Shown: positions 47,561-57,841 of the stretch, in pieces
How positions within the stretch are numbered: position 1 is the first letter of the stretch
How the letters are laid out: every line of letters begins with the position of its first letter
Assembly: GCA_019351895.1 (NCBI GenBank)
Contig: JABBOH010000001.1
Location: 62,001 to 126,000 of the forward strand
Length of the DNA stretch: 64,000 bases
From: Pseudomonadota bacterium
GTDB lineage: Bacteria; Pseudomonadota; Alphaproteobacteria; Acetobacterales; Acetobacteraceae
Reading direction: 5' to 3'
The notes under the pieces: model-generated
What the model was told of the DNA's origin: nothing
Seen by the model: only the letters and a program-made list of their open reading frames with translations
Database searches by the model: none
Program-made: the position numbers and the translations under genes

Positions 47561-49129
47561 ATGACGCACACTGCCCTCGACCAGACGCTCGCGGCCCTGC
47601 CGAGCCGTTACCTCGGACCCGGGGGCGCCGTCGCCGTGTTGCGGGACGGCGAGGTGCTCGCCCGCCACTGCTGGGGATGGGCCGATGCCGAGCGCCGCAT
47701 CCCCTTCACGCCGCTGACGATGAGCCTCATCTGCTCGATCACGAAACAGTTCACCTGCGGCCTGTTGCTCGACCGGTTCCCCGATCCGAGCGTCCTCGAC
47801 GCCGACCTCCGCCGCCGTCTGCCGGGGCTGACCGAGGGCATGCCCACGGTCCTCGACCTCGCGCATAACCAGTCCGGCCTGCGCGACTATTGGGCCGTCG
47901 CCATGCTCTACGGCGCGCCGGTCGAGGGGCACTTCGGCCTCGACGACGCCGACCGGATCATCAGCCGCACCGGCAGCCTGCATTTCGAGCCGGGCACCCG
48001 GTACTCCTATTGCAACCAGAATTTCCGGCTGCTGTCGGACTTGATCGAACAGCGGACGGGCGAGGGTTTCGGCGATCTTCTGCGCCGCCGCATCTTCGAC
48101 CGTGCCGGAATGCCCCAGGCGCGGCTGGCGGCGGACACGTCGCATGTGCCGGGCGGCACCGTCGGCTACGAGGGCAGCCTCGCCACCGGCTTCCGCCCCG
48201 CCGTCAACAACATCCACTGGACCGGGGACGCCGGGATCTCTGCCTGCCTCGAGGACATGATCGCCTGGGAGCAGTTCATCGACGCGACGCGCGGCGACCC
48301 CGACGCGCTCTACAGCCGCCTCTCCGCGCCCGTTACCTTCCGCGACGGGGCCCCCGCCGCCTACGGCTTCGGCCTTGCCCGCGCGCAGTTCTTCGGCCGG
48401 GCCGCGACCTGCCATGAGGGCGGGTTGCGCGGCTTCCGCAGCTTTCGCGTCTATGTGCCGGAGGAACGCATCTCGGTCGTCGTGCTCTTCAACCACATGG
48501 CCGATCCGCGCGCGCCGGCCATCGATGTTCTGGGCACCCTGCTCGATGCTCCGCCCGCGCCCGCGCCCGGGCCGGCGGCGGCATCGCCGGAAGGCTTCGC
48601 CGGCCGCTATATCGAGCCCGAAAGCGGCATCGCGGTCCGCATCGAGGCTGCGCCGGACCATCATCTGCGGCTGCAGTTCGGGCACGGTTTCGACGTGCTG
48701 TCGCCCAGCACGGATGGCGACTACCTCTCCGCCTCCGTCCGCCTGCACCGGAGTGAGGCGGGCGTCTGGATGACGCGACCGCATGAGAACCTCTCAGCGC
48801 TGCTGACGCCCTGGGACGGCGAGAGCGCCCCAGACAGTGCCGGCGACATCGAGGGCGTCTTCCGCTCCGAGGAACTCGGAGCCGAAATCACCTGCGTCTC
48901 CGCCGGCGGCACCCTCTACGGCAGCTTCTCGGGGATGCTTGGCCAGGGGGCGATGCAGCCGCTGCTGCCCTACGGCCCGGACACTTGGCTGCTGCCCTGC
49001 CCGCGCGCGCTCGACTACAGCGCGCCCGGCGACTGGACGCTGCGTTTCGCCCGCGATGGGGCGGGCCGCGTCTCTGGCCTCACCGCGGGGTGCTGGCTCG
49101 CGCGCGGGATCGCCTACAGCCGCGTCTGA
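47561..49129 (+). CDS. D-aminopeptidase-like serine hydrolase (penicillin-recognising family)
   Basis: 522 residues. The catalytic residues correspond closely to D-aminopeptidase of Ochrobactrum anthropi (520 residues): Ser59/Lys62 in SITK, Tyr150/Asn152 in YCN and His285 in HEGG (there Ser62, Lys65, Tyr153, Asn155, His287). Domain A is the beta-lactamase fold (1-330); two smaller eight-stranded barrels follow, with EGFAGRYIEPESGIAVRI and GDIEGVFRSEELGAEI as their starts. The enzyme removes N-terminal D-amino acids such as D-Ala from peptides. No signal peptide, so cytoplasmic. ATG has AGGAG upstream. The LysR gene follows after five bases. Confidence 0.9.
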   Translation: MTHTALDQTLAALPSRYLGPGGAVAVLRDGEVLARHCWGWADAERRIPFTPLTMSLICSITKQFTCGLLLDRFPDPSVLDADLRRRLPGLTEGMPTVLDLAHNQSGLRDYWAVAMLYGAPVEGHFGLDDADRIISRTGSLHFEPGTRYSYCNQNFRLLSDLIEQRTGEGFGDLLRRRIFDRAGMPQARLAADTSHVPGGTVGYEGSLATGFRPAVNNIHWTGDAGISACLEDMIAWEQFIDATRGDPDALYSRLSAPVTFRDGAPAAYGFGLARAQFFGRAATCHEGGLRGFRSFRVYVPEERISVVVLFNHMADPRAPAIDVLGTLLDAPPAPAPGPAAASPEGFAGRYIEPESGIAVRIEAAPDHHLRLQFGHGFDVLSPSTDGDYLSASVRLHRSEAGVWMTRPHENLSALLTPWDGESAPDSAGDIEGVFRSEELGAEITCVSAGGTLYGSFSGMLGQGAMQPLLPYGPDTWLLPCPRALDYSAPGDWTLRFARDGAGRVSGLTAGCWLARGIAYSRV

Positions 49130-49134
49130 TCCCG

Positions 49135-50040
49135 ATGCGCCATCCGCTGACCCTGGAGCAACTGCGCGTCTTCGTCGCGGTCGCCGAGCGACAGCACATG
49201 ACCCGCGCGGCGGAGGCGCTCAACCTTGCCCAGTCGGCGGCGAGCGCCGCCATCTCGGGGCTGGAGCAGCGCCACGGCGCCAAGCTGTTTCACCGCGTGG
49301 GCCGAGGGATCGCGCTCACCGAGGCCGGCAGCCTGTTCCTGCCCGAAGCCCGCGCCGTGCTCGCCCGCGCGGAGGCCGCCGAACTCGTGCTTTCGGAGTT
49401 GGGCGGGTTGAAGCGCGGCACGCTCTCGGTCCAGGCGAGCCAGACCATCGCGAGCTATTGGCTGCCGCGCTACCTCGTGGCGTTCCGCCGCGCCCATCCC
49501 GGCGTCGAGATCAGGCTCGCGATCGGGAACACTGCGCAGGTCGCGGCGGCGGTGCACGACGGCGCCGCCGAATTGGGGTTCGTGGAGGGCGCGGTCGACG
49601 ATTTGACGCTCAGCCTGGCGCAGGTGGCGCGCGATCAGCTGGTGATCGTGGTCGCGCCGGATCATCCATGGGTCGCGGCCAAGCGCGTGGAATCTCGGAT
49701 GCTGCCCAAGACCGACTGGGTGCTGCGGGAGCCGGGTTCCGGCACGCGGTCGGTGTTCGAGGCGACCTGGGAAGGCTTCGGTTTGCGGCCGGGAGACTTG
49801 CGGGTGGCGCTGGAACTGCCGTCGAACGAGGCGGTGCGCGCGGCGGTCGAGGCCGGCATGGGGGCGACGGCGCTTTCGGCCTCGGTCGCAGCCCCGAGCC
49901 TGGAAGCAGGCCTGCTGACGCAGATCGAACTCGCCTTGCCGGATCGGCCCTTCAACGTGATCAGCCGGGGCGACCGCTACCACAGTCGCGCCGCGGAGGC
50001 GCTGCTTGGGCTCATGGGCCTGCCCCTCCGCAGCCCGTGA
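49135..50040 (+). CDS. LysR family transcriptional regulator
   Basis: 301 residues. The N-terminal helix-turn-helix is LEQLRVFVAVAERQHMTRAAEALNLAQSAASAAI-type (about residues 6-40), and the effector-binding domain runs from about residue 90 (KRGTLSVQASQTIASYWLP). The region resembles CysB/CbbR-like regulators with the LPRYLVAFRRAHPGVEI block. It begins five bases after the hydrolase gene on the same strand, which is unusual for LysR genes, more often divergent from their targets. Its target is unknown; the hydrolase is one possibility. Confidence 0.92.
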   Translation: MRHPLTLEQLRVFVAVAERQHMTRAAEALNLAQSAASAAISGLEQRHGAKLFHRVGRGIALTEAGSLFLPEARAVLARAEAAELVLSELGGLKRGTLSVQASQTIASYWLPRYLVAFRRAHPGVEIRLAIGNTAQVAAAVHDGAAELGFVEGAVDDLTLSLAQVARDQLVIVVAPDHPWVAAKRVESRMLPKTDWVLREPGSGTRSVFEATWEGFGLRPGDLRVALELPSNEAVRAAVEAGMGATALSASVAAPSLEAGLLTQIELALPDRPFNVISRGDRYHSRAAEALLGLMGLPLRSP

Positions 50041-50042
50041 AG

Positions 50043-50834
50043 TCAGCGAACCCTGAAGGCGGGCTTACGCTTCTCGACGAAGGCCGCCATGCCTTCCTTC
50101 TGGTCCTCGGTGCCGAAGGCCGCGTGGAACATCCGCCGCTCCTGGCGCACACCCTGAGCCAATGGCGTCTCATAGGCGGCATCGACCAGCTCCTTCGCCA
50201 GCTGCACCGCAAGCGGCGAGAGGCTCGCGATCTTGGCGGCGACCACCCGCGCCTCGTCGATGAGCTGGTCCGCCGGCACGACGCGGCTGACGAGGCCGGC
50301 CCGTTCCGCCTCGGCCGCGGTCATCATGCGGCCGGTGAGGATCATCTCCATGGCGCGCGCCTTCCCGATGGCGCGCGGCAGGCGCTGGGTGCCCCCCGCG
50401 CCGGGCGGGATGCCGAGCGTCACCTCCGGCTGCCCGAACCGCGCCGTGTCGGCCGCGAGGATGATGTCGCACATCATGGCAAGCTCGCAGCCGCCGCCGA
50501 GCGCGTAGCCGGCGACGGCTGCGATCACCGGCGTCCGACAACGCGCGACCGACTCCCAGTTGCGGGTGATGAAGTCCTCGGCCACCGCCTGGGGGAAGGT
50601 CTTGTCGGCCATCTCGCGGATGTCGGCACCGGCGGCGAAGGCCTTGTCCGACCCGGTCAGCACGATGGCCCGCACGTCAGGATCGGCGTCGAGCGCCGGG
50701 ATGACGGCGCTCAGCTCGTCCATCATGGCGTCGTTGAGCGCGTTGAGCGCCGCCGGGCGGTTGAGGCGGACGATCGCGTAACCCTCCCCCCGCTCCAGGA
50801 TCAGGCAGGTCAGCGTGGCGTCCGGAAAATCCAT
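50043..50834 (-). CDS. enoyl-CoA hydratase (crotonase family)
   Basis: 263 residues. Crotonase fold with the oxyanion-hole blocks [14 protein letters not shown] and [20 protein letters not shown]; the two catalytic glutamates of E. coli-type enoyl-CoA hydratases are present (GCELA and [24 protein letters not shown]). It hydrates trans-2-enoyl-CoA in beta-oxidation. The C-terminal FVEKRKPAF is typical. The ATG at 50834 has GGAGGAGTTGG upstream. It is convergent with the LysR gene (two bases apart) and divergent from the dehydratase. Confidence 0.94.
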   Translation of the reverse strand: MDFPDATLTCLILERGEGYAIVRLNRPAALNALNDAMMDELSAVIPALDADPDVRAIVLTGSDKAFAAGADIREMADKTFPQAVAEDFITRNWESVARCRTPVIAAVAGYALGGGCELAMMCDIILAADTARFGQPEVTLGIPPGAGGTQRLPRAIGKARAMEMILTGRMMTAAEAERAGLVSRVVPADQLIDEARVVAAKIASLSPLAVQLAKELVDAAYETPLAQGVRQERRMFHAAFGTEDQKEGMAAFVEKRKPAFRVR

Positions 50835-51009
50835 CCTCCAACTCCTCCTCAAGCGGTCTGGGTGCCGCGCGTGCGGCGCACTTTGTAGCATGGCGGCGTC
50901 GGTTGACACTGCAGGGGGCGAGGGGCAGCCTGCGCGCCCCGATAAAGGTCTGCCCCTGCCGCCGGTCGCGGACCTTCCGGGTAGAGAAGAGACGAAGGAA
51001 ACTCGCAGC

Positions 51010-52806
51010 ATGGCCAGCAACGACAACGACACCGGCCCGAAGCGCCTGAGAAGCCGCCGCTGGTTCGACAATCCCTCCGATCCCGCGATGACGGCGCTCT
51101 ATCTCGAACGCTACATGAATTACGGCCTGACCCGGGCCGAGCTGCAGTCCGACAAGCCGATCATCGGCATCGCCCAGACCGGCTCCGACCTGGCACCCTG
51201 CAACCGCCATCACCTCGACCTCGCCCATCGCGTGAAGGACGGCATCCGCGAGGCGGGCGGCGTGCCGCTGGAATTCCCCTGCCACCCCATCCAGGAGACG
51301 GGCAAGCGGCCGACGGCCGCGCTCGACCGCAACCTCGCCTATCTCAGCCTCGTCGAGGTCCTGCACGGCTATCCGCTGGACGGTGTCGTGCTGACGACCG
51401 GCTGCGACAAGACGACGCCCGCCTGCCTGATGGGTGCGGCGACCGTGAACATCCCGGCGATCGTGCTGTCGGGCGGCCCGATGCTGGACGGCTGGTTCAA
51501 GGGCAAGCTCGCGGGTTCCGGCACCGTCGTCTGGCACGCGCGGAAACTCTATGCCGAGGGCGAGATCGCCTACGAGGAGTTCATGCAGATGGTGGCGGCG
51601 TCCGCCCCCTCCGTCGGCCACTGCAACACTATGGGCACGGCAAGTTCGATGAATGCGCTCGCCGAGGTGCTGGGCATGTCATTGCCCGGATGCGCCGCCA
51701 TCCCCGCGCCTTACCGCGAGCGCGGCCAGATCGCCTACGAGACGGGCCGGCGCATCGTCAGCATGGTCCATGAGAACCTGCGCCCGTCCGACATCATGAC
51801 CAAGACCGCCTTCGACAACGCGGTGGTGGCGGCGGCGGCGCTTGGCGCTTCCTCCAACTGCCCGATCAGCATGGTGGCGATCGCCCGGCACATGGGCGTG
51901 GATCACAGCTTGGATGACTGGCAGCGGCTTGGCCCGCAAATCCCGCTCCTGGTCGACATGCAGCCGGCGGGGCGTTTCCTCGGCGAATCCTTCCACCGCG
52001 CGGGCGGCGTGCCGGCGGTCATGAAGGAGCTGCTGCGCGCCGGCAAGATCGACGGTTCGGCGCTGACGGTCACCGGGCGCTCGATCGCCGAGAACATCGC
52101 CGCCTTCGAGGATGGCGACCGCGAGGTGATCCGCGCCTATGATGCGCCGCTGCGCGAGGAGGCGGGCTATGTCGTGCTCTCCGGCAATATCTTCGAGACG
52201 GCGGTGATGAAGACGAGCGTCATCGACCGCGAATTCCGCGAGCGCTTCCTCAGCGACCCGGCGCATCCCAACGTGTTCCTCGGCAAGGCGGTCATCTTCG
52301 AGGGGCCGGAGGACTATCACGCGCGGATCGAGGACCCCGATCTCGGCGTCGACGAGGATTCCGTGCTCATCATCCGCAACGTCGGTCCCGTGGGTTATCC
52401 GGGCAGCGCGGAGGTCGTGAACATGCAGCCGCCGGCGGTGATGCTGAAGCGCGGCGTCAACGCTCTGCCGACGATGGGCGACGGGCGGCAATCCGGCACC
52501 TCGGGCAGCCCCTCGATTCTCAACATCTCGCCCGAGGCGGCCGTTGGCGGTGGCCTCGCCTTGCTCCGGAACGGCGATCCGATCAGCATCGACCTGAACA
52601 AGCGGCGGGTGGACGTGCTGATTCCCGATGCCGAGCTGGCGGCGCGGCGCGCGGCCTGGAAGCCGCCCGTGCTCGACAACAAGACGCCGTGGGAGGAGAT
52701 CTACCGCAGCATGGTGGGGCAGATGGGCACGGGCGCCTGCCTGGAGCCGGCGACCCAGTATCTCGACATCATCGAGCGGCGCGGGGAGTCGCGCAACAAC
52801 CACTGA
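51010..52806 (+). CDS. IlvD/Edd family sugar-acid dehydratase (D-xylonate dehydratase-like)
   Basis: 598 residues. The Fe-S cysteines are in [19 protein letters not shown] and [10 protein letters not shown]. From memory the N-terminus ([31 protein letters not shown]) and [18 protein letters not shown] are closer to Caulobacter XylD and arabonate dehydratases than to dihydroxyacid dehydratase IlvD, and the length fits those (about 580-600). It would dehydrate an aldonate to a 2-keto-3-deoxy acid. No other pentose gene is adjacent. The frame is open upstream, but ATG 51010 gives the conserved start. The glycosyltransferase gene follows 22 bases later. Confidence 0.9.
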   Translation: MASNDNDTGPKRLRSRRWFDNPSDPAMTALYLERYMNYGLTRAELQSDKPIIGIAQTGSDLAPCNRHHLDLAHRVKDGIREAGGVPLEFPCHPIQETGKRPTAALDRNLAYLSLVEVLHGYPLDGVVLTTGCDKTTPACLMGAATVNIPAIVLSGGPMLDGWFKGKLAGSGTVVWHARKLYAEGEIAYEEFMQMVAASAPSVGHCNTMGTASSMNALAEVLGMSLPGCAAIPAPYRERGQIAYETGRRIVSMVHENLRPSDIMTKTAFDNAVVAAAALGASSNCPISMVAIARHMGVDHSLDDWQRLGPQIPLLVDMQPAGRFLGESFHRAGGVPAVMKELLRAGKIDGSALTVTGRSIAENIAAFEDGDREVIRAYDAPLREEAGYVVLSGNIFETAVMKTSVIDREFRERFLSDPAHPNVFLGKAVIFEGPEDYHARIEDPDLGVDEDSVLIIRNVGPVGYPGSAEVVNMQPPAVMLKRGVNALPTMGDGRQSGTSGSPSILNISPEAAVGGGLALLRNGDPISIDLNKRRVDVLIPDAELAARRAAWKPPVLDNKTPWEEIYRSMVGQMGTGACLEPATQYLDIIERRGESRNNH

Positions 52807-52828
52807 TCGGTGCTATGGCGCGTCGGAC

Positions 52829-54382
52829 ATGGCGGGCGACCGCCTGCCGGCCGCCACAGCTGAAGGACTGACGCCGATCGTGTCCCCGCTTCTTCTGCTC
52901 ATCCTCGTCACCACCCTCATCCGGCTGGTGATGGGATGGGCGCTCGGTCTCGGCATCGACGAGACATACATGGTGGCGGCGAGCCGTCACCTCGAACTCT
53001 CCTATTATGATCATCCGCCGATTTCCTGGTGGCTGACCCATGCCGCCATGGCGATCACGGGCAGCCAGGCGCCCGACATCGTGCGGCTGCCTTTCATCCT
53101 GCTCTTCGCGCTTTCGACCTGGCTGATGGCGCGGATCACGACGCGCCTTTCGGGTGACGAGCGTGCCGGCTTCTGGGCGGCGCTGATCCTCAACCTGTCG
53201 CCGGTCTATGCGGTGACCGCCGGCGGCTGGGTGCTGCCCGATGGTCCGCTCGACTGCGCGTTGCTGGGCTTCCTGCTGTTCTCCGCGCGCGCGGTGGGCC
53301 TCATTCCCGGCGGGCGGGCCTGGGGCGACTGGTTGGCCGCCGGGGCCTGCGCCGGCCTTACGATGCTCTCCAAATACAACGGCCTGCTCGTGCTGATCGG
53401 CCTGCCGGCCTATCTCCTGACGGTGCCGCAGGCGCGGGTATGGCTTCGCCGCCCGCAGCCGTGGGTCGCCGGGCTCCTGGCCCTCGCCCTGTTCAGCCCC
53501 GTGGTCGTCTGGAACGCGGAGCACCACTGGGCGTCCTTCGCCTTCCAGGGTGATCGCGCCGGCGGTTTGCGCTTCCACCCCTTAGCGCCGATCGTGGTCT
53601 GGGCCGGCGAGGCCCTGTTCGTCCTACCCTGGATCTGGGTGCCGCTCATCCTGCTCTGGCTGCGGGCGCTGCGGCGTGGGCCAGCCGAGCCCCGCGGCTG
53701 GCTGCTTGCCCTGATGGCGGCGACGCCGATCCTGCTCTTCGCCATCGTCTCGATCTGGTCGTCGGACCACATCCTGTATCACTGGTCGGCACCCGGCACG
53801 CTGATGCTGTTCCCGCTCCTGGGCGTCGAGGTCGCTCGTCGGCTGAGGCTCGGCGCGCCCGGGCTGCGGCGCGGCATCGTGGCGGCGGCGGCGGTGCTGG
53901 TTGTCGGGCTCGTGCTGGTGGGCACGCAGATGCGGTTGAACTGGCTCACCGCCGTCGCGGGACCCGCCTTCATGGCGCATGCCAAGGACGCTGCCGGCGG
54001 CGTCAACTGGAACCCGCTGAAGCCTGAGCTGGAGGCACGCGGGCTGCTATCGGAGCCCGGTCTGGTCGTGGCCGTGACGCGGTGGGACGATGCCGGAAAG
54101 ATTGACTATGCGCTCGACGGCAGCCTGCCGGTCACCGTGCTGGCGCGCGATGCCCGCGAATACGGTATCGTCGCGCCAGCCGATCGGTTTATCGGTCATC
54201 CGATGCTCATCTTGGTGCCAAACAGCGATGCAGCAGCACTCGCAGCGCGCCTCGGCCCAATGTTCAGTCACATTACGGTTCGGAAACCCATTTCCCTCAT
54301 CTTCGGCACCTACCCTCTCCTGAAATTATCCGTCTTGACAGGAAAGGATTTCCGCGGTCTCCCCATTAGCCGTAAGCATTAA
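52829..54382 (+). CDS. GT39-type membrane glycosyltransferase (ArnT/PMT-like)
   Basis: 517 residues with about 11 membrane helices. The first periplasmic loop has the catalytic acidic residue in [16 protein letters not shown] and the [10 protein letters not shown] block; [17 protein letters not shown] and [18 protein letters not shown] are also typical of the dolichyl-phosphate-mannose/ArnT family. Such enzymes move a sugar from a polyprenyl-phosphate donor to lipid A, protein or a polymer. Acceptor unknown. The last 30 residues include AT-rich codons unlike the rest of the gene (54300-54390). The ATG at 52829 is 22 bases after the dehydratase. Confidence 0.88.
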   Translation: MAGDRLPAATAEGLTPIVSPLLLLILVTTLIRLVMGWALGLGIDETYMVAASRHLELSYYDHPPISWWLTHAAMAITGSQAPDIVRLPFILLFALSTWLMARITTRLSGDERAGFWAALILNLSPVYAVTAGGWVLPDGPLDCALLGFLLFSARAVGLIPGGRAWGDWLAAGACAGLTMLSKYNGLLVLIGLPAYLLTVPQARVWLRRPQPWVAGLLALALFSPVVVWNAEHHWASFAFQGDRAGGLRFHPLAPIVVWAGEALFVLPWIWVPLILLWLRALRRGPAEPRGWLLALMAATPILLFAIVSIWSSDHILYHWSAPGTLMLFPLLGVEVARRLRLGAPGLRRGIVAAAAVLVVGLVLVGTQMRLNWLTAVAGPAFMAHAKDAAGGVNWNPLKPELEARGLLSEPGLVVAVTRWDDAGKIDYALDGSLPVTVLARDAREYGIVAPADRFIGHPMLILVPNSDAAALAARLGPMFSHITVRKPISLIFGTYPLLKLSVLTGKDFRGLPISRKH

Positions 54383-54399
54383 GCAATCATAACATCCGA

Positions 54400-55101
54400 A
54401 TGGTCGGCACCGCGTTGCACGAGGAGCCGAGGACAGCGTCTAATCCCCCTGCGTTAAATCGGAGCCGAGCCTTGGATACGCATGTGTCTCAACCTTCGAC
54501 TGAAAAGAACCGGCCATCGCGGGAGGAGGCGGAGGAAGCAGTGCGCGTGCTGCTCCGCTGGGCGGGGGAAGACCCCACCCGCGAAGGGCTGCTGGACACG
54601 CCGGGCCGCGTGACCCGCGCCTATGAGGAATATTTCGCGGGATACGCCGTCGATCCGATCGCGATCCTCGCCCGCACCTTCGCCGAGACCGATGGCTACG
54701 ACGAGATGGTCCTCCTGCGCGACATCCGGTTCGAGAGCTTTTGCGAGCATCATATGGCGCCCATCATCGGTCGCGCCCACGTGGCGTATCTGCCGCGCAC
54801 GCGCGTTGTCGGCATCAGCAAGCTTGCGCGCGTGGTCGACGCCTATGCGCGCCGCCTGCAGATCCAGGAAAAGATGACGGCACAAATCGCCAATACGCTG
54901 GACGAGGTTTTGCAGCCCATGGGCGTCGCCGTCGTGATCGAGGCCACGCACCAGTGCATGACGACGCGCGGTGTGCACCGGCCTGGAACGAGTTTGGTGA
55001 CGAGCCGGATGCTGGGTGCGTTTCGCACCAACGCCACGACGCGGCGCGAGTTTCTCGCGATGCTGCAGAGGCCCGGGATGGGCGCGGCGGCAGAGGGCTA
55101 G
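54400..55101 (+). CDS. folE: GTP cyclohydrolase I
   Basis: 233 residues. FolE converts GTP to dihydroneopterin triphosphate for folate, and in some bacteria for queuosine; the window also has queC. Zinc ligands are the cysteine and histidine of [22 protein letters not shown] and the cysteine in [13 protein letters not shown]. The core begins at about residue 35 ([27 protein letters not shown]); the first 34 residues are unconserved, so a TTG start near 54472 is possible. It follows the glycosyltransferase after an AT-rich gap of 17 bases. Confidence 0.95.
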   Translation: MVGTALHEEPRTASNPPALNRSRALDTHVSQPSTEKNRPSREEAEEAVRVLLRWAGEDPTREGLLDTPGRVTRAYEEYFAGYAVDPIAILARTFAETDGYDEMVLLRDIRFESFCEHHMAPIIGRAHVAYLPRTRVVGISKLARVVDAYARRLQIQEKMTAQIANTLDEVLQPMGVAVVIEATHQCMTTRGVHRPGTSLVTSRMLGAFRTNATTRREFLAMLQRPGMGAAAEG

Positions 55102-55134
55102 GGTCGACCCCGCCGGGCGCCAAGCTCCGGTGCT

Positions 55135-55992
55135 TCAGCCGCCCGGCCCCTCCTGCGGCAGGAGATGCAGGTTCGGCGTCCCTTCGAGCAGCACCTCCAG
55201 CGGGTCGCCAACGGCGATCCGGCCGGGGACGTCCGGGATCAGGTTCTGCCCGAACATCACCCCGCCGACGGCGCGGCGAATGCGGCCAAGGGTGCGCAAG
55301 GGCTCCGCCTTGTCCGGGCGATCGCCCGTCATCTGGTCGACGGTCGTGACCACGCAGCGTGCACAAGGCTTGGCGACGCGGAACACCGCCGTGCCGATGC
55401 GGATGCGCTGCCACCCGTCCTCGGCCCAGGGCGCGGCCCCCTCCACGACAAGGTTGGGGCGGAACCGCGTCATCGGAATCGGGTTCGGCAGCGCCGCGTT
55501 GAGCGCCGCGAGAGACGCGGTGTTGGCGAGCAGCACGGGGAAGCCGTCGCCGAACGCCACCCGGTCCTCCGGCTGCCCATAAAGCTGGTCGACGGGGCGC
55601 GCCCGGGTGTCATCCAGAAAGACCAGCCCCACGGCGAGCCCAAGCCGCGCGCTGAGCCAAGCGGCGGCCTCCGGCCCCGCATCGAGCGCGGGCACCCGGT
55701 CGCGCCAGACCTGCACCTCGCGCCGCTCGCCTGAAGGCGGGGGCACCGGCACGTTCAGGGACGGCTGGCCCTCGGCCATGAGGATGACGCCCGCGTGTTT
55801 CGCCCGCGCCTCGATGGTCGCCATCGCCGGCAGTTCCCGTTGGGTCAGAAAACCGCCGTCCGGCTGCACCACCATCCAGCGGCGGTCCCCGGCGAAGCCA
55901 CAGGGCTCGACATCCACCGAGCCGGCGGCATAGCCGCGCAAAGACTTGACCGGATAGAGATGGAGGCTCGCGACCCGCGCCGCCCCACTCAC
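55135..55992 (-). CDS. MOSC domain-containing protein
   Basis: 285 residues with an N-terminal MOSC beta-barrel (VASLHLYPVKSLRGYAAGSVDVE ... GDRRWMVVQPDGGFLTQREL) and a C-terminal MOSC domain with the conserved cysteine in VAKPCARCVVTTVDQMTGD. This is the arrangement of YcbX and mARC, which bind molybdenum cofactor and reduce N-hydroxylated compounds. The usual C-terminal 2Fe-2S ferredoxin domain of YcbX is absent. Its start overlaps the stop of the upstream methyltransferase gene by four bases (ATGA). Confidence 0.92.
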   Translation of the reverse strand: MSGAARVASLHLYPVKSLRGYAAGSVDVEPCGFAGDRRWMVVQPDGGFLTQRELPAMATIEARAKHAGVILMAEGQPSLNVPVPPPSGERREVQVWRDRVPALDAGPEAAAWLSARLGLAVGLVFLDDTRARPVDQLYGQPEDRVAFGDGFPVLLANTASLAALNAALPNPIPMTRFRPNLVVEGAAPWAEDGWQRIRIGTAVFRVAKPCARCVVTTVDQMTGDRPDKAEPLRTLGRIRRAVGGVMFGQNLIPDVPGRIAVGDPLEVLLEGTPNLHLLPQEGPGG

Positions 55993-57698
55993 GGGGCGAG
56001 TTCCGGCACGCGCTCGTACAGCGCCTGGGTCAGCGTCTCCCGCCGCTCGATCAGGCTGCGGTACCAGCCGATCCGCCCGGCGACGCCATAGGCGTCCATC
56101 CGCGTCTCCGCGACCCGAAGCCGCGCGGCCTCCCCGAGGGCCAAGGCGAGGCTCGGCATCGTCGCCAGCCGGATGAGCTTCTCATAAAGGTCGGACGTGC
56201 TGCGGAAGATCAGCCCGGTCACCCCGTCCTCGATCGAATCCTCGTAGACGATGGGGCTCGCCAGCGCGGCGACGCGCGCGGCTCCGGCCTCGATGAACTT
56301 CAGGTCGGACTTGGCGCGGTTGAAGGGCGTGTCGCGCAGCGGCATGAAGCTGATCTCGGACCGCGCGAGCAGCCCGAGATAGGTCGGGTAGTCGCAGGTC
56401 GGCGTGAAGCGTTTGTGCGGCGTCTCCAGCGCGTCGAAGAAAAGCTTGTCGTGGACGACCTGGACATGCAGCCGCGCCCCCAGCGCGAGGGCGGCGGCGT
56501 TGATCGCGGGAAAATACGGCATCCAGTCCTGCTGCCGGTTGATCGCGCCGAAGAACAGGGTGACGCGCTCCTCCGACACGAAATTGGCGACCCCGGGCAA
56601 CTCCCCGACGCCGTTGCGGAAGACGGCGACCTCGGCGTTCTGCGGACGGAGCGTCTCGGCCAGAACCTCGGTGCTCGTCTGCACGGCATGGGCGGCGCGG
56701 AAATTCATCAGCGTCTCGTCCTGCAGCTCGGGCATGAAATCCGGCCGGTCGTCGAACTCGGTGACCACGATGAACCCGCGCCGCAGCAGCTGGCGGAAGA
56801 CCATGAGGCCGTTCTCGCCCAGAAGCAGCGGGCGATGCAGGACGCAGATCGCCGGCAACTGCCCGTCCGGCTCCGGGAAGCCGTCGACATCGCCGACCTG
56901 TACGACGACCGAGGGATCGGTCCTGAGCGCGCGCAGCGGCAGCAGCACGCGGATGTCGCTCACGCCGCCATAGGGCTTCAGCATCGTGGAGCGGATGGCG
57001 ATGGTCTGCTGCGGCGTGCGGCGCGCCCGCCAGACGAACTGGACGGGCGCGGCGCGGGCGAGGAAGCCGTCGCGGCTGACCCCGAGCGCGGCAAGACCCC
57101 CCTGCAACGCGTCGGCGGCGGCCTCGGCCCCGGCCCGGTCGAAAACTCTCGGCGTCACGTCGCAAAGCTGCAGTCCGGTCTCGGCGAGCGCCTTTTCCAT
57201 GGAGGCCAGGGTGAACCAACGGAGATGCGAGCGGTCGAGGATGCCCTGATCCTCGTAGTCGAAAGTACCGTTCAGAAGCTTGAGAGCGACGCTCCAATGC
57301 GCCGCGTTCGGCACGCAGATGAGCATGACGCCGCGCGGGCTGAGGAGATCGGCATGCTCGCGCATGACGCGCCAGGGGTCGCGCAGATGCTCCAGCACAT
57401 CGCCATAGATGATGCAGTCGTAGCCGCCCGGCGCGTCGAAGGGGAGCGGCTCGGTCTCGATATCGAGACAGGCGGCTTCGTGGAGCCGGGTCGCCGCCAC
57501 GCCGACGGCCTCCGCATCCGCGTCGACGCCGAAAACCACGGCGCGGGGGTTGCGCCGCCGGTAGGCCGCGCCGAGCATCCCCTTGTGGCAGCCCACATCC
57601 AGCACCAAAGAAGCATCGAGTGGGATGCGGTCGAGCAGGTCCGGATTGAGGATGTCCGGGTAGCCCGAGGCCAGTCGCGTCGATCGAGGCTGGGCCAA
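55989..57698 (-). CDS. methyltransferase/glycosyltransferase fusion protein
   Basis: 569 residues from a TTG at 57698 that has GGAGG seven bases upstream; an in-frame ATG at 57758 lacks a site. Residues 1-215: class I SAM methyltransferase, with LVLDVGCHKGMLGAAYRRR, VFGVDADAEA, CIIYGDVLEHLRDPW and the LLNGTFDYEDQGILDRSHLR block of sugar/polysaccharide methyltransferases. Residues 255-569: a glycosyltransferase group 1-like region with FIVVTEFDDRPDFM, AEVAVFRNGVGELPG, LFFGAINRQQDWMPYFPAIN and FIEAGAARVAALASPIVYEDS. It probably makes or decorates a surface polysaccharide. Cytoplasmic. The assignment of the second half is by general pattern. Confidence 0.8.
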   Translation of the reverse strand: MAQPRSTRLASGYPDILNPDLLDRIPLDASLVLDVGCHKGMLGAAYRRRNPRAVVFGVDADAEAVGVAATRLHEAACLDIETEPLPFDAPGGYDCIIYGDVLEHLRDPWRVMREHADLLSPRGVMLICVPNAAHWSVALKLLNGTFDYEDQGILDRSHLRWFTLASMEKALAETGLQLCDVTPRVFDRAGAEAAADALQGGLAALGVSRDGFLARAAPVQFVWRARRTPQQTIAIRSTMLKPYGGVSDIRVLLPLRALRTDPSVVVQVGDVDGFPEPDGQLPAICVLHRPLLLGENGLMVFRQLLRRGFIVVTEFDDRPDFMPELQDETLMNFRAAHAVQTSTEVLAETLRPQNAEVAVFRNGVGELPGVANFVSEERVTLFFGAINRQQDWMPYFPAINAAALALGARLHVQVVHDKLFFDALETPHKRFTPTCDYPTYLGLLARSEISFMPLRDTPFNRAKSDLKFIEAGAARVAALASPIVYEDSIEDGVTGLIFRSTSDLYEKLIRLATMPSLALALGEAARLRVAETRMDAYGVAGRIGWYRSLIERRETLTQALYERVPELAP

Positions 57699-57841
57699 GT
57701 CGCATCCTCCCGCCGGCTGTCGCACCCGCTCATGTTGCAGTGCATGATAAACCTGCATGGGTGCGTCGGCGCCAGTTTCCTTTGCAGCATCCGCTGTCAG
57801 CGCGCAAATACCGCCCGCTTCCATCAACGCCAGGAGGCCCC

